Below are positions 9,351-18,924 of a stretch of 64,000 bases of DNA, one piece after another (position 1 is the first letter of the stretch; each line of letters opens with the position of its first letter). A model generated the notes under the pieces. The model saw only the letters and a program-made list of their open reading frames with translations. It made no database searches and was not told the origin of the DNA. The position numbers and the translations under genes were made by a program. The stretch is taken from contig NZ_WJIC01000006.1 in assembly GCF_009649815.1 (NCBI RefSeq), positions 186,001 to 250,000 on the forward strand, given 5' to 3'. The DNA is from Nocardia sp. SYP-A9097 (GTDB lineage Bacteria; Actinomycetota; Actinomycetes; Mycobacteriales; Mycobacteriaceae).

Positions 9351-9394
9351 ACGGCAACACCTTCCGCGCTCGGTCGGCGGGAAGGTGTTGCCGT
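9351..9394. terminator. 15-bp perfect hairpin between the SDR and HsaA-like genes
   Basis: ACGGCAACACCTTCC and its exact reverse complement flank a 14-nt loop. It lies 35 bp beyond the stop of the leftward SDR gene and upstream of the HsaA-like gene. It most likely terminates SDR transcription and isolates the two units. Confidence 0.65.
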
Positions 9395-9428
9395 GGAATC
9401 GATCCGGAGTTAACGAGTTGCCGGGGGT

Positions 9429-10400
9429 TTACCAGTGCGTGCCGGGTACCAGTCGCGCGGCTCGGCGCAGCGCCGTCCCGGTGACCCGCAGGGCGGGTGG
9501 CGTGCTGCGCCGACGGCGTTGCGGCACCACGATCTCCACCGCCTCGGTCTCCGGTTCGACGACCGTCTCGCCTTTGGCCGCAGGCGAATCCGGAATGGCA
9601 CGGTAGTACCGGTGCAGCACGCGCTCCTTGATACCGGGCGCGATGAGGGTGCCGTACTCGGCGAGCGTGCCCAGCGGCACATCGATGCGGCGCGGGCGTT
9701 CGCTGAGCGCACGCACAATGGTCGCCGCCGCCCACTCCGGCGACTGGGTGGAGGTGCCCTGATCGCCGCTCGGAGTGATCATGGGGGTACGCACCAGCGG
9801 CATGTGGATGGTGGTGAAAGTGATGTTGTCGGTGCGCATTTCGGCCGCGGTCACCTCGGCGAACATATCGAGGGCGGCCTTGCTGGCCAGGTAGGCGGCG
9901 AAACGCGGGGTGGCCACCTGTACGCCCGCGCTGGAGATATTCACGATGTGCCCGAATTTGCGTTCGCGCATCTGCGGCAGCAGGGCCAGGGTCATGCGCA
10001 CCGCGCCGAAGTAGTTGACCGCCATGGTCCGTTCGAAGTCGTGCATGCGATCGGTGGAGCGGTGCACGGCGCGGCGGATGGAGCGGCCCGCATTGTTGAC
10101 CAGCATGTCGATGTGTCCGTGCTGGGACAGGATGAGCGTGATCACGGCGTCCACCGAGTCGGCGTCGGTGATATCGCACTGGTAGCCGTGTGCTTCGCCG
10201 CCGGCGGCCTCGATCTCCTCGACCACGTCGGCGAGTTCGTCGCCGCGGCGGGCGAGTAGGAGCACGATCGCGCCCTTCTCGGCGACGGCCACGGCGGCCG
10301 AGCGGCCGATGCCGGAGGACGCGCCGGTAATGACAATGTGCTTGCCGGTCAGGTCGCGGCTGGCGCGCCGACGGGCCAGGTAACCCGAGGTATCGGTCAT
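9429..10400 (-). CDS. Short-chain dehydrogenase/reductase
   Basis: About 323 residues. It has the Rossmann motif ITGASSGIGRS near residue 25, the NNAG motif, and an active site with ISSAG followed by YLASK (catalytic Tyr and Lys). It therefore acts as an NAD(P)-dependent oxidoreductase on an alcohol or carbonyl. The C-terminal ~60 residues are an Arg/Pro-rich extension beyond the SDR core, often seen in mycolata SDRs. The start is the ATG at 10400; a preceding ATG codon is possible. A 22-bp palindrome lies 30-51 bp upstream and may hold a repressor. Confidence 0.88.
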   Translation of the reverse strand: MTDTSGYLARRRASRDLTGKHIVITGASSGIGRSAAVAVAEKGAIVLLLARRGDELADVVEEIEAAGGEAHGYQCDITDADSVDAVITLILSQHGHIDMLVNNAGRSIRRAVHRSTDRMHDFERTMAVNYFGAVRMTLALLPQMRERKFGHIVNISSAGVQVATPRFAAYLASKAALDMFAEVTAAEMRTDNITFTTIHMPLVRTPMITPSGDQGTSTQSPEWAAATIVRALSERPRRIDVPLGTLAEYGTLIAPGIKERVLHRYYRAIPDSPAAKGETVVEPETEAVEIVVPQRRRRSTPPALRVTGTALRRAARLVPGTHW

Positions 10401-10429
10401 CACTGCTCCCTTGCAGATCGAATTGCCTA

Positions 10430-10451
10430 GAACTTACTCCTAAGTAAGTTC
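10430..10451. promoter_or_regulatory. Perfect 9-bp inverted repeat, probable repressor operator
   Basis: GAACTTACT and AGTAAGTTC are perfect 9-bp arms around a 4-nt spacer (CCTA). The site is 30 bp upstream of the SDR start and 92 bp before the dnaE2 SOS box. Its size and symmetry fit a TetR-family dimer site controlling the SDR gene. No cognate regulator gene is adjacent. Confidence 0.6.
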
Positions 10452-10542
10452 CGGTGCCAGGAGTGGGCGGGGAATGTCCGGGACGCATCGGGGCGACCTT
10501 GTACAGACCGTTCGGTTGGGTCTCCTATACTGCCACCAGAGA

Positions 10543-10558
10543 TCGAATGTATGTTCGA
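10543..10558. promoter_or_regulatory. LexA SOS box upstream of dnaE2
   Basis: TCGAATGTATGTTCGA differs from the actinobacterial consensus TCGAAC-n4-GTTCGA at one position. It lies 33 bp before the chosen dnaE2 start. This also argues against translation starting farther upstream, because an upstream start would place the operator inside the gene. Confidence 0.85.
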
Positions 10559-10590
10559 TGCGCTGTGTTGATAGAGGTGGAGGAGGGGCT

Positions 10591-13500
10591 GTGGGCTGGC
10601 ATAACGCTCCGCCGACCTGGGCGGAACTGGAGCGCGTGCTCTCCGGCCGCCCCGATCCCGCCCGGCATATCGACGGCGACGGCGGCGACAGCCCCGCCTG
10701 GTCCCGCAAACGTGAGAAATACGAGGCCGTACCCCTCACCCGCGCCGCGGGCCCCAAGGTCCCCTACGCGGAACTGCACACCCACTCCGCCTACAGCTTC
10801 CTCGACGGCGCGTCCCCACCCGAAGAACTGGTCGAGGAGGCCGTCCGCCTCGGCCTCGAAGCCCTCGCCCTCACCGACCACGATGGTTTCTACGGCGTGG
10901 TGCGCTTCGCCGAAGCCGCCCGCGAATGGGGTATGCCCACGGTCTTCGGCGCCGAGCTATCCCTCGGCACCGCCGCCCGCGCGAGCGCGCACCTGGCACC
11001 GCGAGGCGTGCGGGGACGCGGCCGGCGCGGGGAATCCGCCCCTGCTGTCGAGGCGACCGCCGAGGCAACGGGGCGACGGGGCGGCCCGGCGCGAAAAGGC
11101 GGGGGTGGCGAGAGCGGCGCCGCTGGGGCTTCCGGTAGCCGAAATAGCAAGGGTGCGAGCACTTTCGGCGATGGCACGTGGTCCGATTCCGCGCCGCGCA
11201 CCGGTGCGCCGGATCCCGTCGGGCCGCACCTACTGATCCTGGCGCGCGGGCAGGAGGGGTATCGGCGGTTGTCGCGGGAGATGGCGGCGGCGCATATGGC
11301 GGCGGGGGAGAAGGGGATCCTGCGGTACGACCTGGATCGGCTCACCGAGGCGGCGGGCGGGCACTGGCATGTGCTCACCGGATGCCGGAAAGGGACTGTG
11401 CGGCAAGCGCTTACGCAGGGGGATGCCGCCGGTGAAGCCGCGCTGCGAGAGTTGATCGAGCGGTTCGGGCGCGAGCATGTGAGTGTGGAGCTCACCCATC
11501 ACGGGATTCCGGAGGACGATGAGCGCAACGCCCGGCTCATCGCGCTCGCGGATCGGGTCGGCCTGCCCGTATTGGCAACCACCGGAGCGCATTTCGCCGC
11601 ACCACCGCAGCGGCGGCGAGCCATGGCGCTGGCCGCCATTCGTGCCCGGTCCAGCCTGGACGAGATGGCGGGCTGGCTCCCCCCGACCGGTGGCGCGCAC
11701 CTGCGCTCCGGTGCGGAGATGGCCCGATTGTTCGCAGCGCATCCGCGAGCGGTCGCGAATGCTGCTGCGCTGGCGCGGGAATGCGCCTTCGATCTGCGGT
11801 TGATCGCGCCGCAGCTACCGCCGTTCGATGTGCCCGACGGGCATGACGAGAACTCCTGGCTGCGCGAGCTCACCATGCGGGGTGCGGGTCGTCGCTACGG
11901 TTCGCGCGCGGGTAATCCGAAGGCGTATCAACAGCTCGAACATGAGCTGGAAGTGATCGGCCGACTGAAGTTTCCGGGCTACTTCCTGGTCGTGCACGAT
12001 ATTGTCAGCTTCTGCCACACCAATGACATCCTGTGTCAGGGGCGGGGTTCGGCCGCCAACTCGGCTGTCTGCTACGCCATCGGCATCACCAATGTGGATC
12101 CGGTCGCCAATAAACTGCTGTTCGAGCGCTTTCTCTCGCCGGTGCGGGACGGCCCGCCCGATATCGATGTGGATATCGAATCGGATCGGCGAGAGGAGGC
12201 GATCCAGCACGTCTACACCAAGTACGGGCGTGAGTATGCCGCGCAGGTCGCCAATGTGATCACCTATCGCGGTCGCTCCGCGGTGCGCGATGCCGCACGC
12301 GCACTGGGGTTTTCGCCCGGTCAACAGGACGCGTGGAGTAAACAGGTGAGCCGCTGGACCGGCGTCGCCAAGGAGGAGCACACCGAGATACCGGCCGACG
12401 TGCTCGGGCTGGCCGGTGAATTGGAGGGCCTGCCAAGGCATTTGGGCATTCACTCGGGCGGCATGGTGATCTGTGATCGCCCCATCGCCGATGTCTGCCC
12501 GACGGAGTGGGCGCGCATGCCCGGCCGCAGCGTCCTGCAATGGGATAAAGACGACTGTGCCGCAGCCGGTTTGGTGAAATTCGACCTGCTCGGCCTCGGC
12601 ATGCTGTCGGCGCTGCACTACATGATCGACCTGGTGCGCGAGCACAAGGACGAGGTCGTCGAATTGCATCGCCTGGATCTGACCGAATCCGCCGTATACG
12701 ACATGCTGTGCCGCGCCGACTCGGTCGGCGTCTTCCAGGTCGAATCCCGCGCGCAGATGGCGACCCTGCCGCGTTTGAAGCCGCGCAACTTCTACGACCT
12801 GGTGGTGGAGGTGGCGCTGATTCGCCCCGGACCCATTCAGGGCGGCTCGGTGCACCCCTATATCCGTCGCCGAAATAGGCGGGAGCGGGTCACCTACGAC
12901 CATCCGGCACTACAGAATTCGCTCGAACGCACCCTCGGTATCCCGCTGTTCCAGGAGCAGCTCATGCAGATGGCCGTGGATATCGCCGGTTTCACCGCCG
13001 CCGAGGCCGATCAACTGCGCCGCGCCATGGGCTCCAAACGCTCCCCGGAGAAGATGGAGCGGCTACGTGAACGCTTCTACGACGGCATGCGCGAGCTGCA
13101 CGGCATTACCGGCGATATCGCCGACCGCATCTACGAGAAGGTGTACGCCTTCTCGAATTTCGGCTTCCCGGAGAGTCATTCGCAGAGTTTCGCCTCCCTG
13201 GTGTTCTACTCCTCCTGGTTCAAACTGCATCATCCGGCGGCGTTCTGCGCGGGTCTGCTGCGCGCCCAGCCGATGGGTTTCTACTCCCCGCAATCGCTGG
13301 TGGCCGATGCCCGGCGGCACGGGGTGGTGGTGCACGGCCCGGATATCAACCACAGTCTGGCGGAGGCGACCCTGGAGGCGGAGGGTATGCAGATCCGGCT
13401 CGGCCTGGGCGCGGTCCGCAGTATCGGCACGGAGCTGGCCGAGAAGATCGTCGAGGCCCGCACCGCCGGTCCCTACGCGTCCTTCCTAGATCTCACCGGC

Positions 13501-14085
13501 CGCGTGGAATTGACTGTGCCGCAAGCGGAATCGCTGGCCACGGCGGGTGCGCTGGACAGTCTCGGCGGCACCCGCCGCGAAGCCCTCTGGGCGGCCGGAG
13601 CCGCCGCGGGCGAACGCCCCGACCGCCTCCCCGGCATAGGTGCGGCCGTGCAAGCCCCTGCCCTCCCCGGTATGAGCGCCCTCGAGCTGGCTGCCGCCGA
13701 CGTCTGGGCCACCGGTGTCTCCCCGGGGAGCTACCCCACCGAATTCCTCCGCCCCCAACTCGATGCCCTGGGTGTAATCCCCGCCTCCCACCTACTCGGA
13801 ATCCGCGATGGCACAAGGGTTCTGGTGGGCGGCGCGGTAACCCACCGGCAGCGCCCCGCCACCGCCGGCGGTGTCACCTTCCTCAACTTGGAAGATGAGA
13901 CCGGCATGGTGAATGTGGTCTGCTCCGTGGGCCTCTGGGCCCGCTACCGCCGCCTGGCCCAATCCGCCCCCGCCCTGCTCATCCGAGGCCGAGTCCAAAA
14001 CGCCGAAGGCGCGGTCACCGTGGTAGCCGACCACCTTCAGCGCATGAACCTCCGCATAGAGGGCCGCTCCCGCGACTTCCGCTGA
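10591..14085 (+). CDS. dnaE2: DnaE2, error-prone DNA polymerase III alpha subunit
   Basis: 1,164 residues from the GTG at 10591, which follows GGAGGAGG. The domains in order are: PHP domain beginning AELHTHSAYSFLDG; a polymerase core with the catalytic aspartates in PDIDVDIES (residues 524, 526 and 528); finger and tandem HhH regions; and a C-terminal OB fold (VLVGGAVTHRQRPAT...). Residues of about 131-209 of the PHP domain contain a Gly/Arg/Ala-rich insert that normal DnaE2 proteins do not need, which accounts for the extra length. DnaE2 performs damage-induced mutagenic synthesis with ImuA' and ImuB, encoded 7 kb upstream under a similar SOS box. Confidence 0.95.
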   Translation: MGWHNAPPTWAELERVLSGRPDPARHIDGDGGDSPAWSRKREKYEAVPLTRAAGPKVPYAELHTHSAYSFLDGASPPEELVEEAVRLGLEALALTDHDGFYGVVRFAEAAREWGMPTVFGAELSLGTAARASAHLAPRGVRGRGRRGESAPAVEATAEATGRRGGPARKGGGGESGAAGASGSRNSKGASTFGDGTWSDSAPRTGAPDPVGPHLLILARGQEGYRRLSREMAAAHMAAGEKGILRYDLDRLTEAAGGHWHVLTGCRKGTVRQALTQGDAAGEAALRELIERFGREHVSVELTHHGIPEDDERNARLIALADRVGLPVLATTGAHFAAPPQRRRAMALAAIRARSSLDEMAGWLPPTGGAHLRSGAEMARLFAAHPRAVANAAALARECAFDLRLIAPQLPPFDVPDGHDENSWLRELTMRGAGRRYGSRAGNPKAYQQLEHELEVIGRLKFPGYFLVVHDIVSFCHTNDILCQGRGSAANSAVCYAIGITNVDPVANKLLFERFLSPVRDGPPDIDVDIESDRREEAIQHVYTKYGREYAAQVANVITYRGRSAVRDAARALGFSPGQQDAWSKQVSRWTGVAKEEHTEIPADVLGLAGELEGLPRHLGIHSGGMVICDRPIADVCPTEWARMPGRSVLQWDKDDCAAAGLVKFDLLGLGMLSALHYMIDLVREHKDEVVELHRLDLTESAVYDMLCRADSVGVFQVESRAQMATLPRLKPRNFYDLVVEVALIRPGPIQGGSVHPYIRRRNRRERVTYDHPALQNSLERTLGIPLFQEQLMQMAVDIAGFTAAEADQLRRAMGSKRSPEKMERLRERFYDGMRELHGITGDIADRIYEKVYAFSNFGFPESHSQSFASLVFYSSWFKLHHPAAFCAGLLRAQPMGFYSPQSLVADARRHGVVVHGPDINHSLAEATLEAEGMQIRLGLGAVRSIGTELAEKIVEARTAGPYASFLDLTGRVELTVPQAESLATAGALDSLGGTRREALWAAGAAAGERPDRLPGIGAAVQAPALPGMSALELAAADVWATGVSPGSYPTEFLRPQLDALGVIPASHLLGIRDGTRVLVGGAVTHRQRPATAGGVTFLNLEDETGMVNVVCSVGLWARYRRLAQSAPALLIRGRVQNAEGAVTVVADHLQRMNLRIEGRSRDFR

Positions 14086-14129
14086 CCCACGAGACAATCC
14101 ATCGACAGCGGATTCGAGAGGAGTCAACC

Positions 14130-14360
14130 GTGCCCACCGTAATCAGGGCCACCATCAAACCCAACAGCAAAAAGGGCCCCCTCGTGGAAACCCTCGAAGA
14201 CGGCACCCTCCAGCTCTACGTCCGCGCCCCCGCGGTAGAAGGCAAAGCCAACAAGGCCGCCATAGAACTCCTCGCCACCCACCTCGGCGTCCCCAAGTCC
14301 GCGATAACCCTCACCGCCGGCGCCACTTCCCGCTTCAAACGCTTCGAGATCGCCGACTGA
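14130..14360 (+). CDS. DUF167 (YggU-type) small protein
   Basis: 76 residues from a GTG with a good GAGAGGAGT ribosome binding site. The sequence has the family pattern: PNSKKGP, then LYVRAPAVEGKANKAAIELLA and the terminal SRFKRFEIAD. DUF167 proteins are small, widely conserved and cytosolic, with no proven function. It lies 44 bp downstream of dnaE2 and could be read through from it. Confidence 0.88.
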   Translation: MPTVIRATIKPNSKKGPLVETLEDGTLQLYVRAPAVEGKANKAAIELLATHLGVPKSAITLTAGATSRFKRFEIAD

Positions 14361-14366
14361 TACAGC

Positions 14367-15038
14367 TCAGAATTCGAGTTCGTCCCATGGGATGTGGATC
14401 GGGAAGGGGTGGTCGAACTCGATGCCATCGGCGTCGGCGTGTGTCCACTCCCCGATGGCCAGGTAGTTGGCTGTCCAAAGCGGGTGGACACCTGCGGGTA
14501 ACTCCCCCGGCTCGGCCTGAAGACCGAACGCCCGCACTCTGGCGATCGCACTGGCTTCCTCTGCCAGGGATACCTCCCAGTACCAAGGGATTCCGGCGTT
14601 CGCGTAGCGGCTCTTCTTCGCTTCCATATCGGACGAGGTGTTGGAGGGGGAGAGGACTTCGCCGACCAGGACCGCATCGGTGGCGCGCACCTCCTGGTAC
14701 GGGGATTCGAGGCAGCGGTGAACCAGAAAGTCGGGCGTGAGGAAGTCCGACTTACCGGTAGGGCGCAGAAAGACGTTGGTCTCCGTCGTGGCGCGCCAAC
14801 AGTGTTCGGGCTGGTGTGTCGAAGCCTCTCTCGCGCACCTGCGTAATCCGCTCCACAGCAGATTTGAAAATGTTTGGTGCTCGGCAGGTCCACGCCGCAC
14901 CCAGACAACCCGGCCGTCCCATAGTTCGATCTGTTCCGCGATCTCCTCGGGAAGCTGCTCGAGCTCCTCCCAGGTCATGTATTCGGGAAGTTCGGGTTGC
15001 GCATACGGAATCGCCACGTCGTCAGGATAATTCGGCAT
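14367..15038 (-). CDS. Uma2-family (PD-(D/E)XK nuclease-like) protein
   Basis: 223 residues with the Uma2/DUF820 layout: an N-terminal MTWEELEQLPEE segment, then the restriction-endonuclease-like core with TPDFLVH, VLVGEVLSPSN and the KKSRYANAGIPWYWEV block. These supply the Asp, Glu and Lys expected of the nuclease fold. Uma2 genes are abundant in actinobacteria and cyanobacteria and sometimes associate with mobile DNA; their substrate is unknown. It is convergent with the DUF167 gene with a 6-bp gap. Confidence 0.88.
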   Translation of the reverse strand: MPNYPDDVAIPYAQPELPEYMTWEELEQLPEEIAEQIELWDGRVVWVRRGPAEHQTFSNLLWSGLRRCAREASTHQPEHCWRATTETNVFLRPTGKSDFLTPDFLVHRCLESPYQEVRATDAVLVGEVLSPSNTSSDMEAKKSRYANAGIPWYWEVSLAEEASAIARVRAFGLQAEPGELPAGVHPLWTANYLAIGEWTHADADGIEFDHPFPIHIPWDELEF

Positions 15039-15134
15039 ATCCGCAGCCCTCCGGGTTTTTCGCAGCTAGGACGGTTTAGTCCCTATTGTCGCGCACCTTG
15101 GCTGCTGGCGGGCCGCTCGTGCGGCCGCCTGTCA

Positions 15135-15611
15135 CTACACCGCGCCCGGGAAACCTTGCTGCCGCCAAGCTTCGTAGACCGCGACGGCGGCGGCGTTGGA
15201 GAGGTTCATGGAGCGGCGGCCGGGGAGCATGGGGATGCGGAGTTGGTCGGTGATGCGGGGGTCGGTGAGGACCTCGTCGGGGAGGCCGGTGGGTTCGGGG
15301 CCGAAGAGTAGGACATCGCCGTCGCGGTAGGCGATGTCGGTGTTGCGGGTCGTGGCGGTGGCGGTGAAGGCGAAGACGCGGGTGGGGTTGATGGATTCCC
15401 ATGCGGCGCTGAGGTTTTCGTGCACGGTGACCGAGGCCAGGTCGTGGTAGTCCAATCCGGCCCGGCGTAGTTTGGGCTCGGACAGGTCGAAGCCGAGGGG
15501 TTCGATCAGGTGCAGCGCGCAGCCGGTGCCGGCGGCCAGCCGGATGGCGTTGCCGGTATTGGGCGGGATGCGCGGGGAGAAGAACACCAAATGGAACACG
15601 CCCACCAGCAT
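15135..15611 (-). CDS. trmL: TrmL-type tRNA (cytidine/uridine-34 2'-O)-methyltransferase
   Basis: 158 residues with the SPOUT trefoil-knot signatures: PRIPPNTGNAIRLAAGTG near the N-terminus, LLFGPEPTGLP, and the knot motif IPMLPGRRSMNLSNAAAVAVYE. These define the TrmL branch, which uses SAM to 2'-O-methylate the wobble base of tRNA-Leu isoacceptors. The length matches the stand-alone family. The ATG at 15611 is used; an in-frame ATG five codons earlier or a GTG shortly after would also work. It is divergent from the DUF3017 gene. Confidence 0.9.
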   Translation of the reverse strand: MLVGVFHLVFFSPRIPPNTGNAIRLAAGTGCALHLIEPLGFDLSEPKLRRAGLDYHDLASVTVHENLSAAWESINPTRVFAFTATATTRNTDIAYRDGDVLLFGPEPTGLPDEVLTDPRITDQLRIPMLPGRRSMNLSNAAAVAVYEAWRQQGFPGAV

Positions 15612-15703
15612 TGCAGAGGACGACAACCGTATTGTTCGCAGCCCGCGCGGATCGGGTCGCAGCGAGGGCCTGTGGGAGAGCCGGGCCGGTTAAGCTCTGG
15701 GGC

Positions 15704-16021
15704 GTGAGTCCAGCCCATGCCGCCCCTTCGGGTACCACCAGCCGGTTCGGTCAGTCCGTGCGTGACAATTTGCCGATGGTGCTGATCGGTGCCGTATTGG
15801 TGGTGGCGGTGGTGTTCCTGGCGTGGGATCGGTGGCGGCGCGGGACGTTCTTCTTCGGCGGGGCCGCATTGCTGGCGGCGGCGTTCCGGTTGCTGTTGCC
15901 GACGGGGAGGGTGGGCTTGCTCGCGGTGCGAAGCAAGCCCTTCGACGTGGGGTGGTTGACGGTGATGGGAAGTGTGATCATCGTGCTGGCGGCGACCATC
16001 AACAGCCTGGGCGTCACCTAG
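15704..16021 (+). CDS. DUF3017 membrane protein
   Basis: About 105 residues from the GTG at 15704. An N-terminal hydrophilic segment is followed by three hydrophobic stretches (LPMVLIGAVLVVAVVFLAW, the GTFFFGGAALLAAAFRLLL region and VMGSVIIVLAATINSLGV), so it is an integral membrane protein. DUF3017 proteins are actinobacterial and usually sit beside folD or methionine genes. Here metX follows nearby, which fits, although folD is absent. Function unknown. Confidence 0.8.
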   Translation: MSPAHAAPSGTTSRFGQSVRDNLPMVLIGAVLVVAVVFLAWDRWRRGTFFFGGAALLAAAFRLLLPTGRVGLLAVRSKPFDVGWLTVMGSVIIVLAATINSLGVT

Positions 16022-16027
16022 CCGATG

Positions 16028-16189
16028 TCAGGCGGTGGTGAGGCGGCGGCCGAGTTCGCGGCGAAGGATTTCCTGGTCGGGTAGGCGGTGTAAAACGCGC
16101 AGCACGGCGGGGCGTAATTCGTGTTGTTCCTCATCGGAGAGCAACGCGACCAGATCGCGCAGATCCATGTCATCGAAGGCTGCTGTCAT
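16028..16189 (-). CDS. Small hypothetical acidic/basic protein
   Basis: 53 residues from the ATG at 16189; an in-frame upstream ATG at 16225 would give 65. The body (DDMDLRDLVALLSDEEQHELRP...) is predicted helical, with a charged C-terminal LRRELGRRLTTA. I do not recognise a family. It is convergent with the DUF3017 gene, 6 bp away, and lies upstream of metX on the opposite side of a 163-bp gap. Confidence 0.5.
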   Translation of the reverse strand: MTAAFDDMDLRDLVALLSDEEQHELRPAVLRVLHRLPDQEILRRELGRRLTTA

Positions 16190-16352
16190 GTTGCATACCT
16201 TACGGTGCGGCGCCGTTTCAGTCACGACATCGGCGTGTCGGTTACCGAGGTGTCATCGTCGCGAAACCGGCAGTGCGTCAAGATAATTCATACGAAACAG
16301 GCGTGACTCATGGAGCGCCCGCGGTCATTGCACCGCGGGCATCCAGGATCGA

Positions 16353-17507
16353 TCAGCGGCGCGCCGCGCGCGCCAATTCCATGGTCTCGGCCATGAGCTT
16401 GCCGACCGCTTCGGTCTCGGTCAGGAAGCCGTCGTGGCCGTCCCGCGAATGCACGATCTCCAGGCCCTTGCAGCCGGGCAGCAGATCGGCCAGTTCCTGC
16501 TGATTACGCAGCGGATACAGCCGATCGGAGTCCACGCCGCCGACCACGACCGGCACCGGGGTGCCGGCCAGCGCCGCCGCGATGCCGCCGCGCCCGCGGC
16601 CCACGTCGTACCGGTTCAGTGCCTCGGTGAGCAGCACGTAGGTGGCCGGATCGAAGCGCGCGATGAGCTTGTCGGCCTGATACTCCAGATAACTCTGCAC
16701 CGCGTAACGTCCACCCGCCCAAGGGTTTTCGTCACCCTGGGCGTGGTTCTCGAAACGGTGGTCGAGTTCGGCCTCGGCGCGGTAGGTCAGGTGCGCCATG
16801 CGGCGGGCCAGACCCATACCGGTCATCGGGGCGCGCCCGGTGCCGTAGTAGTTGCCGCCCTGCCAGTCCGGATCGGCTTTGATAATGGCGATCTGGGTGG
16901 TTTGCTGGCCGATCTGATCGGCCGTGGCGCGAGCACTGGCCGCGAGCACCAGTGCCGCCCCGACGCGTTCGGGATAGTCGATCATCCACTCCAGGACCCG
17001 CATACCGCCCATGGATCCGCCGACGATCGCGGCCAGCCGGTCGATGCCGAGCCGATCGAAGAACTGCGCCTCCGCGGTCACCTGATCGCGAATGGTGTAC
17101 TCGGGAAACCTTCCGCCCCAAGGCTTTCCATCCGGCGCCAAGGAGGACGGCCCGGTGCTGCCCTTACAGCCGCCGAGCACGTTCACCGCGATGACACACC
17201 ATTCCCGGGTGTCGACGGGCTTGCCCGGGCCGATCGTCCCGTCCCACCAGCCGGGGGAGTCGTGATGCACATCGGCTGGGCCGATCACATGCGAGTCACC
17301 GGTCAGCGCATGCTCCACCAACACCACATTGTCGGCGTTCGCGGATAGTTCGCCCCAGCGTTGCACGGCCAGCGTCACATCGGGAATGACAATGCCGCTC
17401 TCCAGCAGCACATCCCCGATGGCAATGCTGCCGAGCGTCCCGTCCGGCGGCGGTAGTAGTGCCGCCGCCGTCGGAACGGTCGTGCCGGATTCGGTATTCG
17501 CGGTCAA
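16353..17507 (-). CDS. metXA: Homoserine O-acetyltransferase MetX
   Basis: 384 residues of the alpha/beta-hydrolase type MetX family. It contains VQRWGELS, the ALTGDSHV oxyanion region, the nucleophile elbow [13 protein letters not shown], and the C-terminal GVDSDRLYP (Asp) and SRDGHDGFL (His) that complete the triad. It transfers acetyl from acetyl-CoA to L-homoserine, the first committed step of methionine synthesis. The apparent start is a TTG overlapping the metY stop codon (TTGA at 17504-17507), so translation should be coupled to metY. Expression is expected to be controlled by the SAM-IV riboswitch upstream of metY. Confidence 0.95.
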   Translation of the reverse strand: MTANTESGTTVPTAAALLPPPDGTLGSIAIGDVLLESGIVIPDVTLAVQRWGELSANADNVVLVEHALTGDSHVIGPADVHHDSPGWWDGTIGPGKPVDTREWCVIAVNVLGGCKGSTGPSSLAPDGKPWGGRFPEYTIRDQVTAEAQFFDRLGIDRLAAIVGGSMGGMRVLEWMIDYPERVGAALVLAASARATADQIGQQTTQIAIIKADPDWQGGNYYGTGRAPMTGMGLARRMAHLTYRAEAELDHRFENHAQGDENPWAGGRYAVQSYLEYQADKLIARFDPATYVLLTEALNRYDVGRGRGGIAAALAGTPVPVVVGGVDSDRLYPLRNQQELADLLPGCKGLEIVHSRDGHDGFLTETEAVGKLMAETMELARAARR

Positions 17508-18829
17508 TTTGCGGCCGCCGTCAGGCCGGCGCGCAGGTCCGCCAGGATGTCGTCGATTCCCTCGATACCCACGGCCAACCGCACCAGACCAGGGGTGACG
17601 CCGGAGGCGAGCTGCTCCGCGGGTGTCAGCTGGGAGTGGGTGGTGGAGGCAGGGTGGATCACGAGCGAACGCACATCCCCGATGTTAGCGACATGGCTGT
17701 GCAGTACCAGCGCGTCCACGAACTTCTTGCCCGCGTCGACGCCGCCCGCCAATTCGAAGGAGACGATCGCGCCGACGCCCTTGGGTGCCAGTTGTTTGCC
17801 GCGCTCGAACCAGGGGGAATCGGAAAGCCCGGCGTAGTAGACCTTCTCGATGCCCGGCTGCTGGGTGAGGAACTCCGCCACGGCCTGCGCGTTGGACACG
17901 TGCCGCTCCACCCGCAGGCTCAGCGTCTCGATGCCCTGCGCGATCAGGAAGGCATTGAACGGCGCGACCGCCGCACCCAGATCGCGCAGCAGCTGTACCC
18001 GTGCCTTCAACGCGAACGCCGGTGCGCCCAGTTCGGCGAAGACCACGCCGTGGTAGCTGGGATCGGCGGTGGTGAAGCCCGGGAACCGTGGCGTGCCGTC
18101 GGCATCGGTGACGGTCCAGTCGAAGGTGCCGCCGTCCACGATCGCGCCGGCGACGGCCGAACCGTGTCCGCCGAGGTACTTGGTCGCGGAGTGCACCACG
18201 ATGTCCGCACCGTGCCGCAGCGGCTGGATCAGATAGGGCGTGGCAACGGTGTTGTCCACGATCAGCGGCACACCCGCCGCGTGCGCGACACCTGCGACGC
18301 CCGGGATATCCAGAATGGAGCTGCTCGGATTCGCGACGGTTTCGCCGTAGAACGCTTTGGTATTGGGCCGCACGGCCGCTTCCCACTGCGCCAGATCGTC
18401 CGGATCCTCCACGAAGCTGACCTCGATACCCAGCTTGGGCAGCGAGTAGTGGAAGAGGTTGTAGGTGCCGCCGTACAGATGCGGACTGGAGACGATGTGA
18501 TCGCCCGCCTCCGCGAGATTCAGGATCGCGTAGGTCTCCGCGGCCTGCCCGGAGGCCAGCAGCAGTGCGGCCACACCACCCTCCAGGGCGGCGATACGCT
18601 GCTCCACCACGTCCTGGGTGGGGTTCATGATGCGGGTGTAGATATTGCCCGGTTCGGCGAGTCCGAAGAGCGCGGCGGCGTGATCGGTATCGCGGAAGGC
18701 GTACGAGGTGGTCTGGTAGATCGGCAGTGCGCGCGCGCCGGTGGTGGCGTCGGGGGCTTGGCCGGCATGGACCTGCCTGGTCTCGAAGGACCAGTTGGCG
18801 GGGTCGATGGACGCGGTCGAGTCACTCAT
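17504..18829 (-). CDS. metY: O-acetylhomoserine sulfhydrylase MetY
   Basis: 441 residues of the Cys/Met-metabolism PLP enzyme family, at the longer end typical of MetY rather than MetB. Key elements are [12 protein letters not shown] at the N-terminus, [27 protein letters not shown], and the PLP lysine in [10 protein letters not shown]. It converts O-acetylhomoserine (the MetX product) plus sulfide to homocysteine. Ribosome binding site GGAG lies before the ATG at 18829. It is the first gene of the metY-metX operon under a SAM-IV riboswitch. Confidence 0.95.
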   Translation of the reverse strand: MSDSTASIDPANWSFETRQVHAGQAPDATTGARALPIYQTTSYAFRDTDHAAALFGLAEPGNIYTRIMNPTQDVVEQRIAALEGGVAALLLASGQAAETYAILNLAEAGDHIVSSPHLYGGTYNLFHYSLPKLGIEVSFVEDPDDLAQWEAAVRPNTKAFYGETVANPSSSILDIPGVAGVAHAAGVPLIVDNTVATPYLIQPLRHGADIVVHSATKYLGGHGSAVAGAIVDGGTFDWTVTDADGTPRFPGFTTADPSYHGVVFAELGAPAFALKARVQLLRDLGAAVAPFNAFLIAQGIETLSLRVERHVSNAQAVAEFLTQQPGIEKVYYAGLSDSPWFERGKQLAPKGVGAIVSFELAGGVDAGKKFVDALVLHSHVANIGDVRSLVIHPASTTHSQLTPAEQLASGVTPGLVRLAVGIEGIDDILADLRAGLTAAAN

Positions 18830-18924
18830 GTCGTGCTCCAGGAATGCAGATCGCCTGAGCGGCGGAGGTGGACGTTATCGGAAGGCGAATTGGCTTCGAC
18901 AACAACACATCTCGGGTCCTCCTA

